From DASRZM01 sp035686365 (GTDB lineage: Bacteria > Pseudomonadota > Gammaproteobacteria > Xanthomonadales > Xanthomonadaceae), in contig DASRZM010000047.1 of assembly GCA_035686365.1 (NCBI GenBank), positions 1-40,901 on the forward strand: a stretch of 40,901 nt of DNA. The letters run 5' to 3'. The notes beneath the pieces are model-generated. The model was not told where the DNA came from. It ran no database searches and worked only from the letters and a program-made list of their open reading frames with translations. The position numbers and the translations under genes were made by a program. Shown in pieces: positions 34,233 to 40,901 of this stretch; within the stretch, counting starts at the first letter, position 1; every line of letters begins with the position of its first letter.

Positions 34233-35864
34233 CTAACGGTCGGCGGATCCTGGGAAGCGCCCGCGTCGGACGTCGCGCAGGATCTCGCGCGCGGCGTTCA
34301 TGCCGGGAACGCCGGTGACGCCACCGCCCGGGTGCGTGCCAGAGCCGCACAGGTACAGCCCGGGCAGCGCGCCGCGGTAGTCGCCCTGCCCCAGCAGCGG
34401 TCGCGCCGAAAACAGCTGGTCCAGCCCCAGCGCGCCGTGGAAGATGTCGCCGCCGGTCAGCCCGTAGTCGCGCTCCAGGTCCAGCGGCGAGAGCGCGCCG
34501 TAGCCGAGCACGCTGCGGCGGAAGTTCGGCGCGTAGCGGTCGATGGTGTCGATCATCAGTTGCGCCACGGTGTCGCGGTGCGTGTCCCAGTCCAGCTCCG
34601 GGTGGACCTGCTGGCAGAACAGGCTGGCCACGTGCTGCCCCGGTGGCGCCAGGGTGTCGTCGAGCGTGGAGGAGATCACCAGCTCCACGATCGGCTCGCG
34701 CGCCCACCCCGGGTTGTGCTCACGGCCCTTGGCGTCGAAGTAGGCGCGTTCGAAATAGTCCAGCGAATGCCCGATCAGGATGCCGCTGCTGTGATGCGGC
34801 TGCAGCTGCGTGCCGGGCATGCAGCGGAAATCCGGCAGTTCAGACAGCGCCACGTTCATGCGGAAGGTGCCGGAGGCGCAGCGGTAGCGGCCGATGCGCT
34901 GCACGGTTTCGTCTGGCAGCGTGCCCGCCTCGAACAGGCGCGTGTACAGCAACTTCGGATTGACACCGGACACCACGCGTGCGGCGCGCAGTTCCTCGCC
35001 GTCGGACAGCACCACGCCTGCAGCGCGGCCCTGCTCCACCCGCACGCGCGCCACCGGTGCGTTGGTGCGGATCTCCACGCCGCGCGCGCGCGCCTCGGCA
35101 GCGATTGCCTCGCTGATCGCGCCCATGCCGCCGATGGCGTGGCCCCACACGCCCTGCTTGCCGTTGACCTCGCCGAAGACATGATGCAGCAGCACGTAGG
35201 CGCTGCCGGGTGTGTACGGGCTGGCGAAATTGCCCACCACCGAGTCCCAGCCGAGCACCGCCTTCAGCGGCCCCGATTCGAACCAGGCGTCGAGCAGCTC
35301 GCCGGCGCTCTTGGTGAACAGGTCCAGCAGGTCGCGGCGGCCGCGCATGTCGAGCCCGCGCAGCTGCTTCGCGACCGCCCAGGAGTTGAGCCAGTCGGCC
35401 AGTACGAAGCGGTCGGACACGTTCGGCGGCGTCTGCGTCAGCAGCGCCCGCAGCACCGCGACCACGCGCTCGAGCATGGCGAAGTAGTCCGGCAGCCGCC
35501 CGGCGTCGCGCGCCGACAGCCGCGCCACCTCGGCCTGGGTGTGCTCGCCGCCGAAGCGGAAGCAGCCGCCGTCGGGCAGCGGCAGGAAGTTCGCGTACGT
35601 CCGCTCGACGATACGCAAGCCGTGTTCGGCCAGGCGCAGGTCGCCCATGACCTTCGGGTTCAGCAGGCTGACCGTGTAGCTGCAGCTGGAGTTGCGGAAG
35701 CCCGGATGGAATTCCTCGGTGACTGCGGCGCCGCCGACGATGCCGCGGCGCTCGAGCACGCACACCTTGAGCCCGCCGGCGGCCAGGTAGGCCGCGCAGA
35801 CCAGGCCGTTGTGGCCGCCACCGATCACCAGGGCGTCGTATTCGTGTGGCTGCGGCATCCGCAT
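34233..35864 (-). CDS. FAD-dependent oxidoreductase of the phytoene desaturase/PYROXD2 type
   Basis: The 543-residue enzyme has a dinucleotide-binding N-terminus YDALVIGGGHNGLVCAAYLA (about 9-28; GxGxxG-like) with the Glu/Arg adenine-ribose pocket VLERRGIVGG. The C-terminal flavin-binding motif GLYLCGSGTHPGGGVTGVPG (about 505-525) is the signature of carotenoid-dehydrogenase-like NAD(P)/FAD oxidoreductases. A family member, PYROXD2, is an animal mitochondrial protein. Substrate cannot be told from the sequence. There are no crt genes in the window, so carotenoid synthesis is unlikely. It stands alone, 110 bp upstream of the sigma gene at 33406. Confidence 0.85.
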   Translation of the reverse strand: MRMPQPHEYDALVIGGGHNGLVCAAYLAAGGLKVCVLERRGIVGGAAVTEEFHPGFRNSSCSYTVSLLNPKVMGDLRLAEHGLRIVERTYANFLPLPDGGCFRFGGEHTQAEVARLSARDAGRLPDYFAMLERVVAVLRALLTQTPPNVSDRFVLADWLNSWAVAKQLRGLDMRGRRDLLDLFTKSAGELLDAWFESGPLKAVLGWDSVVGNFASPYTPGSAYVLLHHVFGEVNGKQGVWGHAIGGMGAISEAIAAEARARGVEIRTNAPVARVRVEQGRAAGVVLSDGEELRAARVVSGVNPKLLYTRLFEAGTLPDETVQRIGRYRCASGTFRMNVALSELPDFRCMPGTQLQPHHSSGILIGHSLDYFERAYFDAKGREHNPGWAREPIVELVISSTLDDTLAPPGQHVASLFCQQVHPELDWDTHRDTVAQLMIDTIDRYAPNFRRSVLGYGALSPLDLERDYGLTGGDIFHGALGLDQLFSARPLLGQGDYRGALPGLYLCGSGTHPGGGVTGVPGMNAAREILRDVRRGRFPGSADR

Positions 35865-35962
35865 CGAAGCGTTCGGTGAGGAGCCGGACTATACCGCCGT
35901 CACCGATCCTGCGGAGCCGCGGTCCGGACCGATGGGACGGACTTGCCCGGACCCTGCTCAGG

Positions 35963-36391
35963 TCACGGCGGCGCCCCCTGCAACCATCTGCCCGGCCGAG
36001 CAGAAAGAACCAGCCCTGCGGCGATCCCGCCCGCGCCCGGCCCACGGCGGCGCCGAGCGAGAGCAGCGCCAGCGCCAGCACCGTGAGATTCATCCCCTGG
36101 CTGGCGAGCGCCGAGCGCGGCTGCACCATCACCACGAGCAGCAGCACGGCCGTGATCGCCAATCGCCGACACCAGCCCGAGCAGCAGCAGGGCGCTGATG
36201 ATCATGCTGGTGTAGCACACGCGTGCCAGGTCCTGGGCCACGTCGGCTTCCAGCGGCATGGCCTGGATGCGCATCGGCTGGTGGCGTCCGCCAAGCAGCT
36301 GCACGAACACCGGTTCGTGCGCCACCGCCTCGGGCAACTGCAAGCTCAGGCGGTGACGCGAGCCGATCTGCTGCCCCAGCTGCAGGTTCAC
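35963..36391 (-). pseudogene. Remnant of a 7TM-DISM sensor gene
   Basis: The stretch carries two non-contiguous parts of a 7TM receptor of the 7TMR-DISM type. Part one (about 36391-36165) ends in YTSMIISALLLLGLVSA, which is the end of the extracellular domain and the first helix. Part two (about 36165-35980, another frame) reads RLAITAVLLLVVMVQPR, then NLTVLALALLSLGAAV and SPQGWFFLLG, which match late helices. Helices 2-4 and any output domain (GGDEF or histidine kinase) are missing and the frame shifts at the seam. A GTG at 36391 overlaps the stop of the kinase at 36388, so the intact ancestor was the kinase's next operon gene. It has no function now unless the short peptide is translated. 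Confidence 0.6.
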
Positions 36392-39069
36392 TCCGGGCCG
36401 GATTGGCTCGCCGCCAGTCGCGCCCGGGCGGCTGCCAGCCACGCGCGCGCGTCGACCACGCGGCTGTCCTCGGGCCCTAACAGCCCCTCCCAATGCGGCA
36501 GCCACTCGCCGTAGAAGGCCACGACCTCGCGGTCGCGGCGCTGGCTGGCCAGGGTCTCGCCCAGATCCCAGGCGTACTTGGCAGTGCTGACGTGGCCATC
36601 GGGGAAGACGCGTTGCGACTTCTCCAGCAACGATCGCCGCAGCGCCGCGGCCGCCTGGAACTGGCCGGTCTGCTCCAGGTGCATGCCCAGGACCTGCTCG
36701 AACGGCATCGCGTTGGGGTCCTCGGGCCCCAGCGCAGCCAGCGCGGCATCGCGGGTGCGTTCGAACAGGGCGCGCGATTCGGCTATGCGGTCGCTGCGCT
36801 GCCAGCACCGGGCCAGCCACACCCATCCGATCCAGGTGTTTTCGTTGTCGGCGCCCAGGCTGCGCTCGCGATAGTTCGCCGCCTGCTCGATCAGGGCCGC
36901 GGCCTCCTCGAAGCGCTGCAGTTCGAACAGCACCACGCCGTGCCGGAGCCGGCATTCGTGCGCAGCCGGGTGGTCGCTGCCCAGCGCCGCCACGGTGGTG
37001 GCGCAGGCGCGCTCCATGATCGGCAGCGCTTCCGCGTAGCGCTCCAGGGCCGTGAGCGCGACCGCCTCGCGCCGCTGCCACTCGAGCGTGCGCGGATCCT
37101 CGACGCCGAACTTCGCCTGTGTGCCCGAGCGCAGTTCGCGGGCGGTGACGAGCGCTTCCTCGAAGCGGTCGGTCTGCATCAGGGCGCGCAGGCGGTGATC
37201 GAGCGCGTCGATGTGCAGCTGCTCGAACGCGCCCAGCGCGACAATCGCCGGCATCCGCGCCTGCAGCACCCGTAGCGCCCGCGCCTCGCGCCGGTCCTCC
37301 ACGTCGATCCCGGCCAGCCCGACCTCGAATGCCAGCCGAAGCGCATCGGGCGCCGCCGCCGGAAGCACGGCCAGGCCCTGACCGTAAATATTGCGGGCCT
37401 CGGCGTAGCTGGCCTCCGCGCGCAGCACCTGGCCCAGCACCAGGTACGCCTGCAGCAGTTCGGGATCCGCGACCGGGCGCGTCGCCGCCAGCGCGGCGAC
37501 GGCGCTGTGCGCGTGCGCGCGCGCCGTTGCGCTGTCGCCGGCCAGGTACAGCGACTGCGCCAGTTCGCGGTGCAGGACGCCGGCCAGCACGGGCGCACCT
37601 GCAAACCGCGCGTCGATACGCGTTCCGGCCTGGACCAGCGCATCCGTCAGCGCGATGTCGAGCGGGCTGCGGAACGGATTGGCCGCCTGGATCAGGTCGC
37701 GGGTCAGGAACTCGCTGACTGCGTTGGCGACTTCGGCCTGCCGTGTGGCCCGCGCGGCTTCCGCGTCGGCGCGCAGCGCGTGCTCGCGCGCCAACTGGGC
37801 CTGCCACAGTGCCAGGCCCAGGCCGGCAAGCAGCGCCACCAGCACGGCCACGGCACCGCCGACCGCGTACCGGTGGCGGGCGGCGAACTTGCGCAGCCGG
37901 TAGGTGGCGGTGTCGGGCTGCGCGGCAATCGGGCGGCCCTCCAGGTACCGGCGCAGGTCCTGCGCCAGCTGCGCGGCGCCGGCGTAGCGACGCCGTGCGT
38001 CCGGCTGCAATGCGGTACTGACGATCGTGTCCAGATCACCGCGCAGTACGCGCGAGACCTTCTCCACCGTGGTGTCGCCGTATTCGCGTCCGGCACGCTC
38101 ACGGCCTCCGGCACGCAGCGCGGCACTGGGCCGCTCGCCGGTCTCGTGCTCGAGCGAGCGCAACCATGCCACCGGCGTGTGGCCGCGGTCCGGGTGCGGC
38201 TCGCGGCCGGTCAGCAGCTCGAACAGCACCCCGCCCAAGGCGTACACGTCGGTGGCCGTGTTCGCGACCTCGCCGCGGATCTGCTCGGGGGCGGCATAGG
38301 TGGGCGTCATGATGCCGGTGCCGGTCCCGGTCAGCCGCTCCTCCTCGCTGTCGTCCAGCAGCTTGGCGATGCCGAAATCGAGCACGCGCACGCGACCGCC
38401 GGCATCCACCAGCAGGTTGGAGGGCTTGATGTCCCGGTGTACGACCAGCCGCGACTGCGCATAGGCCACCGCGTCCACAGCCTGCAGCAGCAGCTCCACG
38501 CGTGCGCGCGGATCCAGCCCCATGGCGCGCGCGTACTCGGTAATGCTGCGCCCGTCCACGTACTCCATCGCGAAGTACGGCGTGCCGTCCTCGCAGATGC
38601 CACCGTCGAGCAGATGGGCGATGTTGGGATGATCGAGCTGGGCCAGGATCCGACGCTCGCGGGCGAAGCGCGAGAGCAGCGCGTGGCTGTCCATGCCGCG
38701 CTTGAGCAGCTTGATCGCGACCCGCTGTGCAAAGTCACCGGTGACGCGCTCGGCCAGGTAGACCTCGCCCATGCCGCCGCGGCCGATCGTGCGCACCAGC
38801 AGGTATGGGCCGACGCGGTGGCCGCTGCGGTCCGGCAGCACAGGGTCGGCCGCCGCATCGTCCTGCGGCAGCAGGTCCGGCAGCGGGTGATCGAGCGGGC
38901 CTTCGGCCAGGTCGCCATGCAGCATGCCCGCCAGTTCGGCCGCAAGCTCCGGATCCTGTTCGGACAGCGCACGCAGGCTCGCATCGCGCTGCTGCGGCGC
39001 GGCATCGGCGAGCTGGTCGAACAGCTCCGCCAGGCGCTGCCAGCGCCCATCGTCAATCGATGTCGACAC
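36388..39069 (-). CDS. Membrane Ser/Thr protein kinase with C-terminal TPR-like domain
   Basis: The 893-residue protein starts with a helical N-terminal leader (about 7-60, WQRLAELFDQLADAAPQQRDASLRAL) typical of sigma-coupled kinases. The kinase domain (about 88-380) has the Gly loop TIGRGGMGEVYLAE, K120 (VAIKLLK), HRDIKPSN (D213), DFGIAK (D231) and APE (about 260-262). A single transmembrane segment lies at about 402-423. The C-terminal 470 residues are helical repeats, with TPR-like features (AYLVLGQVLRAEASYAEARNIYGQGL, RFEEAAALIEQAANYRERSL). GTG 39069 is chosen. It overlaps the upstream sigma gene by 17 bp, which indicates coupling. The 7TM remnant follows immediately. Confidence 0.9.
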   Translation of the reverse strand: MSTSIDDGRWQRLAELFDQLADAAPQQRDASLRALSEQDPELAAELAGMLHGDLAEGPLDHPLPDLLPQDDAAADPVLPDRSGHRVGPYLLVRTIGRGGMGEVYLAERVTGDFAQRVAIKLLKRGMDSHALLSRFARERRILAQLDHPNIAHLLDGGICEDGTPYFAMEYVDGRSITEYARAMGLDPRARVELLLQAVDAVAYAQSRLVVHRDIKPSNLLVDAGGRVRVLDFGIAKLLDDSEEERLTGTGTGIMTPTYAAPEQIRGEVANTATDVYALGGVLFELLTGREPHPDRGHTPVAWLRSLEHETGERPSAALRAGGRERAGREYGDTTVEKVSRVLRGDLDTIVSTALQPDARRRYAGAAQLAQDLRRYLEGRPIAAQPDTATYRLRKFAARHRYAVGGAVAVLVALLAGLGLALWQAQLAREHALRADAEAARATRQAEVANAVSEFLTRDLIQAANPFRSPLDIALTDALVQAGTRIDARFAGAPVLAGVLHRELAQSLYLAGDSATARAHAHSAVAALAATRPVADPELLQAYLVLGQVLRAEASYAEARNIYGQGLAVLPAAAPDALRLAFEVGLAGIDVEDRREARALRVLQARMPAIVALGAFEQLHIDALDHRLRALMQTDRFEEALVTARELRSGTQAKFGVEDPRTLEWQRREAVALTALERYAEALPIMERACATTVAALGSDHPAAHECRLRHGVVLFELQRFEEAAALIEQAANYRERSLGADNENTWIGWVWLARCWQRSDRIAESRALFERTRDAALAALGPEDPNAMPFEQVLGMHLEQTGQFQAAAALRRSLLEKSQRVFPDGHVSTAKYAWDLGETLASQRRDREVVAFYGEWLPHWEGLLGPEDSRVVDARAWLAAARARLAASQSGPE

Positions 39070-39628
39070 CGCCGCCCGCTCCCTCCATGGCCCCATGCAG
39101 GAAGGCGCGGGCGCGCCGCCAGTCCCGTTTGAGCGTGCGTTCGGACAGACCCAGGGCGGCGCCGGCCTCCTCCAGCCCCATGCCGGCGAAGAACCGCAGT
39201 TCCACCAGTCGGGCCAGGCGCGGTTCGAGCGCATCGAGCCGTGTGAGCGCGGCATCGAGCGCCAGCAGCTCCGGCAGGTCGCGACCGTCGGACTGGGCCG
39301 CCGCGCCGGCGAGGCTCTCATGGGGCGCGCCGCCGCCGCGCCGGGCAGCGCGCTGGGCGCGCACGCGGTCGATGGTGATCTGCCGCATCGCACGCGCGGC
39401 CACGGAAAAGAAGTGCGCGCGGTCGCTGACCTCCAGCGCCTCGGGCCGCGCCAGTTTCAGGTAGGTCTCGTGCACCAGCGAGGTGGTGCGCATGCCACCG
39501 CCGTCGCCTGCGCGCAGCTGGCGCGCAGCCAGGCGGCGCAGGTCCTCGTAGACCACCGTGAACAGGTGGTCGGCGGCGGCGTGGTCACCGCCGCGCGCCT
39601 TCACGATCAACTCGGTGAGTTCGGCCAC
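39053..39628 (-). CDS. ECF sigma factor (TIGR02999-like) linked to the kinase at 36388
   Basis: The 191-residue sigma factor has region 2 (TELIVKARGGDHAAADHLFTVVYEDLRRLAARQL and TTSLVHETYLKLARP, about 3-62) and region 4 with a helix-turn-helix (ALTRLDALEPRLARLVELRF and GLSERTLKRDWRRARAFLH, about 122-175). It matches the Sig-70_X6/TIGR02999 type, which in other genomes is found beside Ser/Thr kinases, as here. GGAG lies 6-7 bp before the chosen GTG 39628. The stop overlaps the kinase start by 17 bp. Region 1 and a classical anti-sigma gene are absent. Confidence 0.9.
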   Translation of the reverse strand: MAELTELIVKARGGDHAAADHLFTVVYEDLRRLAARQLRAGDGGGMRTTSLVHETYLKLARPEALEVSDRAHFFSVAARAMRQITIDRVRAQRAARRGGGAPHESLAGAAAQSDGRDLPELLALDAALTRLDALEPRLARLVELRFFAGMGLEEAGAALGLSERTLKRDWRRARAFLHGAMEGAGGGVDID

Positions 39629-39693
39629 CGGCGACTCCGTCGACCGCCAGCGGCCGACGATGCCACAGGCCCGGGGGACCGGCAATCGGGACC

Positions 39694-39711
39694 CGCGGCG
39701 GTGCCGCCGCG
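39694..39711 (-). promoter_or_regulatory. 8-bp hairpin between leader ORF and sigma gene
   Basis: The arms cgcggcgg and ccgccgcg form an 8-bp stem with a 2-nt loop. It lies 27 bp after the leader ORF stop and 66 bp before the sigma start. No T-run follows. The leader-peptide-plus-hairpin order recalls attenuators, but nothing more can be said. Confidence 0.35.
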
Positions 39712-39738
39712 TCCGGAGATTCCATGCAACTGGGGCCG

Positions 39739-39870
39739 TTAACCGGAACACGGGCACGCTCGGCCCGAAGCCGCGAATCGGGCCGAGGCGTCGCCGCTGG
39801 CGCGCGAAAGCAGCGGAACGGTGAGCAGCCACCGGAACCGCGAGCTGAACGACAGGGTCATGCTGGACAT
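39739..39870 (-). CDS. Short open reading frame with strong Shine-Dalgarno (leader peptide or relic)
   Basis: The 43-residue frame begins MSSMTLSFSSRFRWLLTVPL and ends ASGRACPCSG. GGAGG lies 7 bp before the ATG at 39870. The first 22 residues look like a signal or membrane peptide. It could be a leader peptide for the downstream sigma-kinase operon or the truncated start of an exported protein. Neither family nor repeats were recognised. Confidence 0.4.
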   Translation of the reverse strand: MSSMTLSFSSRFRWLLTVPLLSRASGDASARFAASGRACPCSG

Positions 39871-39980
39871 GGGAATTCCTCCGCCGTTGCACGGGTTACG
39901 GCGAAAGCTCCGGTCCGGGGCCATGCGGCCGATCCGACGAGCGGCGAGCGCCACCACCGGCGTGTTCGGGAACGGGACGG

Positions 39981-40011
39981 AAAAGAAAAGGCCCCGCATC
40001 GCTGCGGGGCC
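39981..40011 (-). terminator. Rho-independent terminator of the lipoprotein gene at 40055
   Basis: The arms ggccccgca (39990-39998) and tgcggggcc (40003-40011) form a 9-bp stem with loop tcgc. On the minus strand the hairpin is followed by CTTTTCTTTT (39981-39990). It ends the transcript of the gene whose stop lies at 40055. Confidence 0.85.
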
Positions 40012-40054
40012 CTGGTGCAACAGGCGGGCGCGCGCAGACCTGCGTCGTGCGGCG

Positions 40055-40645
40055 CTACTGGCTGGCCTGGTACACCGCCAGTGCCGTGCCCGCGTCCTCG
40101 ATGAACAACTGCACGGACTTGTCGCGGACGCCCAGGATGGTGTCGCCCATGCCCAGTCCTTCCTCGAACTGCACCAGCGTCGCCTCTTCGGTGTCGGGCT
40201 CACCGTAGAGCGCGCGCGCCGCCTGCATGGCCGCGCCCAGCGGCAGCGTCGTCGCCGGCTGGTAGCTGATCCGGTAGATGCGGCCTTCGAAGCTGTGCAC
40301 CCACAGCGTGCCGCCGTCGATCACGGTGCCAAACTCGTGCGCGGCCCGGTTCCACGGGCTGGTCGATGGCTTCGAGCCCGCGGGTGCGGGGTCGCCCAGG
40401 CGGTAGCCGCGCAGTGCGCGCGGCAACTTGCCGTTTTCCTTCGGCGGCAACCAGCTGGTATCCATCGTGGCGGAGGCCGCATCGGCGGCCGTGCCCGCTT
40501 CACCGGCAGCGGCCCCGGCTTCGGCGGCGCTCGGCGCATCCGCACGCGCCGCGACGGCGTCCTCGGGTTCCTGCGCGCAGGCGCCGAGCAGCGCCGCCGC
40601 AAGGACGAGCAGCAGGATCCACAGGTGGTGGTGGGCCCCATTCAT
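40055..40645 (-). CDS. Putative lipoprotein
   Basis: The 196-residue protein has an N-terminal signal (MNGAHHHLWILLLVLAAALL) with lipobox LLGAC (Cys at about 23), then an Ala/Asp/Glu-rich linker (about 24-60). The mature domain is predicted to be small alpha/beta (RALRGYRLGDPAPAGS, GTLWVHSFEGRIYRISYQP and LYGEPDTEEATLVQFEEGLGMGD). It has no recognised catalytic motif. GGAG lies 8 bp before the chosen ATG 40645; a GTG three codons upstream (40654) is an alternative. The gene is followed by its own terminator, then the sigma/kinase locus. Confidence 0.7.
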   Translation of the reverse strand: MNGAHHHLWILLLVLAAALLGACAQEPEDAVAARADAPSAAEAGAAAGEAGTAADAASATMDTSWLPPKENGKLPRALRGYRLGDPAPAGSKPSTSPWNRAAHEFGTVIDGGTLWVHSFEGRIYRISYQPATTLPLGAAMQAARALYGEPDTEEATLVQFEEGLGMGDTILGVRDKSVQLFIEDAGTALAVYQASQ

Positions 40646-40734
40646 CGCATGCACTCCGTCGGTGGACCGTCCCCAGCCTGCCCCAGCCGGATCGCCGCCG
40701 CAAATCGACCAAGCGGCGGGGTCTGGTCTGGCAT

Positions 40735-40766
40735 TGGGAAAATGGGGACGGGGGGTTTTTCGGCCG
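40735..40766 (+). repeat. G-rich motif reminiscent of RAYT-associated repeats
   Basis: The motif GGGAAAATGGGGACGGGG with a following TTTTTCGG matches a sequence type that I recall near REP-associated transposase genes in Lysobacterales. Only this copy is visible and no RAYT gene is present, so it may be a chance match. Confidence 0.3.
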
Positions 40767-40844
40767 CATCAGTGACGACACGCTCGACTGGGTCCGGACC
40801 GCGACGTCTCACAACGCGCGCTCGGTGGCGCACGGATCGTCGCC

Positions 40845-40901
40845 ATGATCGAACGCAGCCTCAACCTGCCGGCGGCCTCCCGCCCTCACGGCAGACCCAG
40901 G
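40845..40901 (+). CDS. Possible partial coding region running off the window end
   Basis: ATG 40845 opens a 19-codon frame without a stop to the window edge, beginning MIERSLNLPAA. The start resembles the N-terminus of AAA/DUF4143-type ATPases (MI.R.L.LP), but the following residues (SRPHGRPR) do not show the expected GPRQTGKS. It may be an intact, degraded or chance start. The end of the gene is outside the window. Confidence 0.25.
   Translation, partial: MIERSLNLPAASRPHGRPR

Larger units (their letters stand above)
39629..40054. other. Long gap upstream of the ECF sigma gene
   Basis: The gap holds a 43-codon open reading frame (39739-39870) with a strong Shine-Dalgarno, a hairpin at 39694-39711 between that frame and the sigma gene, and the terminator of the upstream lipoprotein gene at 39981-40011. 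I see no other gene here. Confidence 0.6.

Overview
The window is about 41 kb of very GC-rich DNA with few long gaps between genes. The gene content points to a gammaproteobacterium of the order Lysobacterales (Xanthomonadales), probably a Lysobacter/Luteimonas-like organism. The main grounds are the pcm-tolC-waaA-lpxL block, a short PutA without a DNA-binding domain, inverted REP-type palindromes, and several ECF sigma factor/Ser-Thr kinase pairs. The assignment rests on family recognition and gene order, not on an rRNA gene. I see no tRNA, rRNA, CRISPR array, insertion sequence or prophage gene.

Layout. (1) 1-4.8 kb: putA (proline to glutamate) and two small predicted membrane proteins with a 'soluble domain - membrane segment - soluble domain' plan. 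(2) 4.8-5.0 kb: a three-unit REP array. (3) 5.0-10.2 kb, minus strand: a five-gene heme-copper oxidase operon. Its subunit II carries two fused cytochrome c domains, and it has two different subunit III genes, one subunit I and one subunit IV. (4) 10.2-11.3 kb: the C-terminal stump of a SulP-type STAS domain and a helical hypothetical protein. (5) 11.5-14.6 kb, plus strand: an orphan GspA(ExeA)/GspB pair and a rhomboid protease. (6) 14.8-22.7 kb, envelope and LPS: pcm-like methyltransferase, tolC, waaA (minus), lpxL (plus), then a tightly overlapping minus-strand set of zinc-ribbon protein, GT4, O-antigen ligase-like protein and GT2. (7) 22.7-29.9 kb: RutE-like nitroreductase, a small exported protein, ELM1-like protein, glnE, mgtE and a DUF1232-like protein, separated by clear hairpin terminators. 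(8) 30.0-40.7 kb, minus strand: two ECF sigma/Ser-Thr kinase modules on either side of an FAD oxidoreductase. Each kinase has a transmembrane segment and a large C-terminal region, with TPR-like repeats recognised. One module carries a lipoprotein downstream and the other a decayed 7TM sensor remnant. A second lipoprotein lies upstream of the second module.

How the genes work together. The oxidase operon encodes a complete set of structural subunits but none of the assembly factors (no ctaA/B/G or SCO gene here), so it probably depends on factors encoded elsewhere. WaaA and LpxL act on the Kdo-lipid A core, and the GT4, GT2 and ligase-like proteins probably extend it. The most unusual item is the kinase at 30444-33287. 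Between its kinase domain and its membrane segment lies a stretch that reads like a degenerate class III nucleotidyl cyclase domain. Together with its sigma factor and lipoprotein it forms a plausible, poorly described envelope-signalling module.
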